Positions 37,475 through 37,479 of a stretch of 37,479 nucleotides of DNA are shown piece after piece. Within the stretch, counting starts at the first letter, position 1; each line of letters begins with the position of its first letter. Made by a program: the position numbers and the translations under genes. Under the pieces are notes generated by a model, which worked only from the letters and a program-made list of their open reading frames with translations, did no database searches and was not told the DNA's origin. This stretch comes from a virus, in the IMG/VR virus record IMGVR_UViG_3300035181_002369, positions 1-37,479 of that record; one strand, given 5' to 3'.

Positions 37475-37479
37475 CGACC

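Overview
The window is a large, continuous piece of a contractile-tailed (myovirus-type) bacteriophage or prophage with very high G+C content and G/C-ending codons throughout. Terminase, portal, capsid, sheath, tube, tape measure, baseplate, fibre and lysis genes are all present, so it is a phage rather than a tailocin. No integrase, tRNA or rRNA gene is seen, so the lifestyle cannot be decided. The best host clue is a lipoprotein at 9576-10730. It has a CxCPG...CxGC cysteine module, a Gly/Ala-rich linker and a PPC-like domain, an architecture typical of large-genome myxobacteria (Polyangia/Sorangium-like). The host assignment is inference from that and from base composition.

Most genes lie on the minus strand and read from the right end to the left. 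From right to left: replication and recombination (end of an unknown proline-rich gene, DnaB-type helicase, small Cys-containing proteins, RecU-like nuclease; 37479-33950). DNA packaging and head follow (small and large terminase, portal, MuF-type head protein fused to a metallopeptidase-like domain, structural proteins, scaffold, major capsid protein; 33846-22671). Then come head-tail connectors, sheath, tube, tail chaperones, tape measure, LysM-like protein, hub and spike (22648-10808), the lipoprotein, appendage proteins including a LamG-like adhesin (4490-1533), and a lysis block (1533-1: coiled-coil membrane protein, lysozyme-like endolysin with a C-terminal membrane anchor, putative lipoprotein spanin running off the window).

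Two blocks read the other way. 4540-9659 carries baseplate wedge genes (gp25/W-like, J-like, a second wedge protein) and a fibre-like protein. 26183-26867 is a small cassette of a ribbon-helix-helix regulator, a 63-residue protein and a CxxCxGxG zinc protein, set inside the head module and antisense to part of a head gene.

Almost every junction is a 4-base ATGA/GTGA or 1-base TGATG overlap, so the strand-specific runs look like translationally coupled operons. No stretch over 300 bases lacks a gene; the longest is the 146-base divergent region 26037-26182, which holds a candidate promoter.

The most notable oddities are an in-frame amber codon in the major capsid gene, a reading-frame break in the LamG-like adhesin gene, the MuF-metallopeptidase fusion, the host-like lipoprotein with in-frame tandem repeats, the inverted wedge block, and an IN-motif-like module recurring in three different virion proteins.
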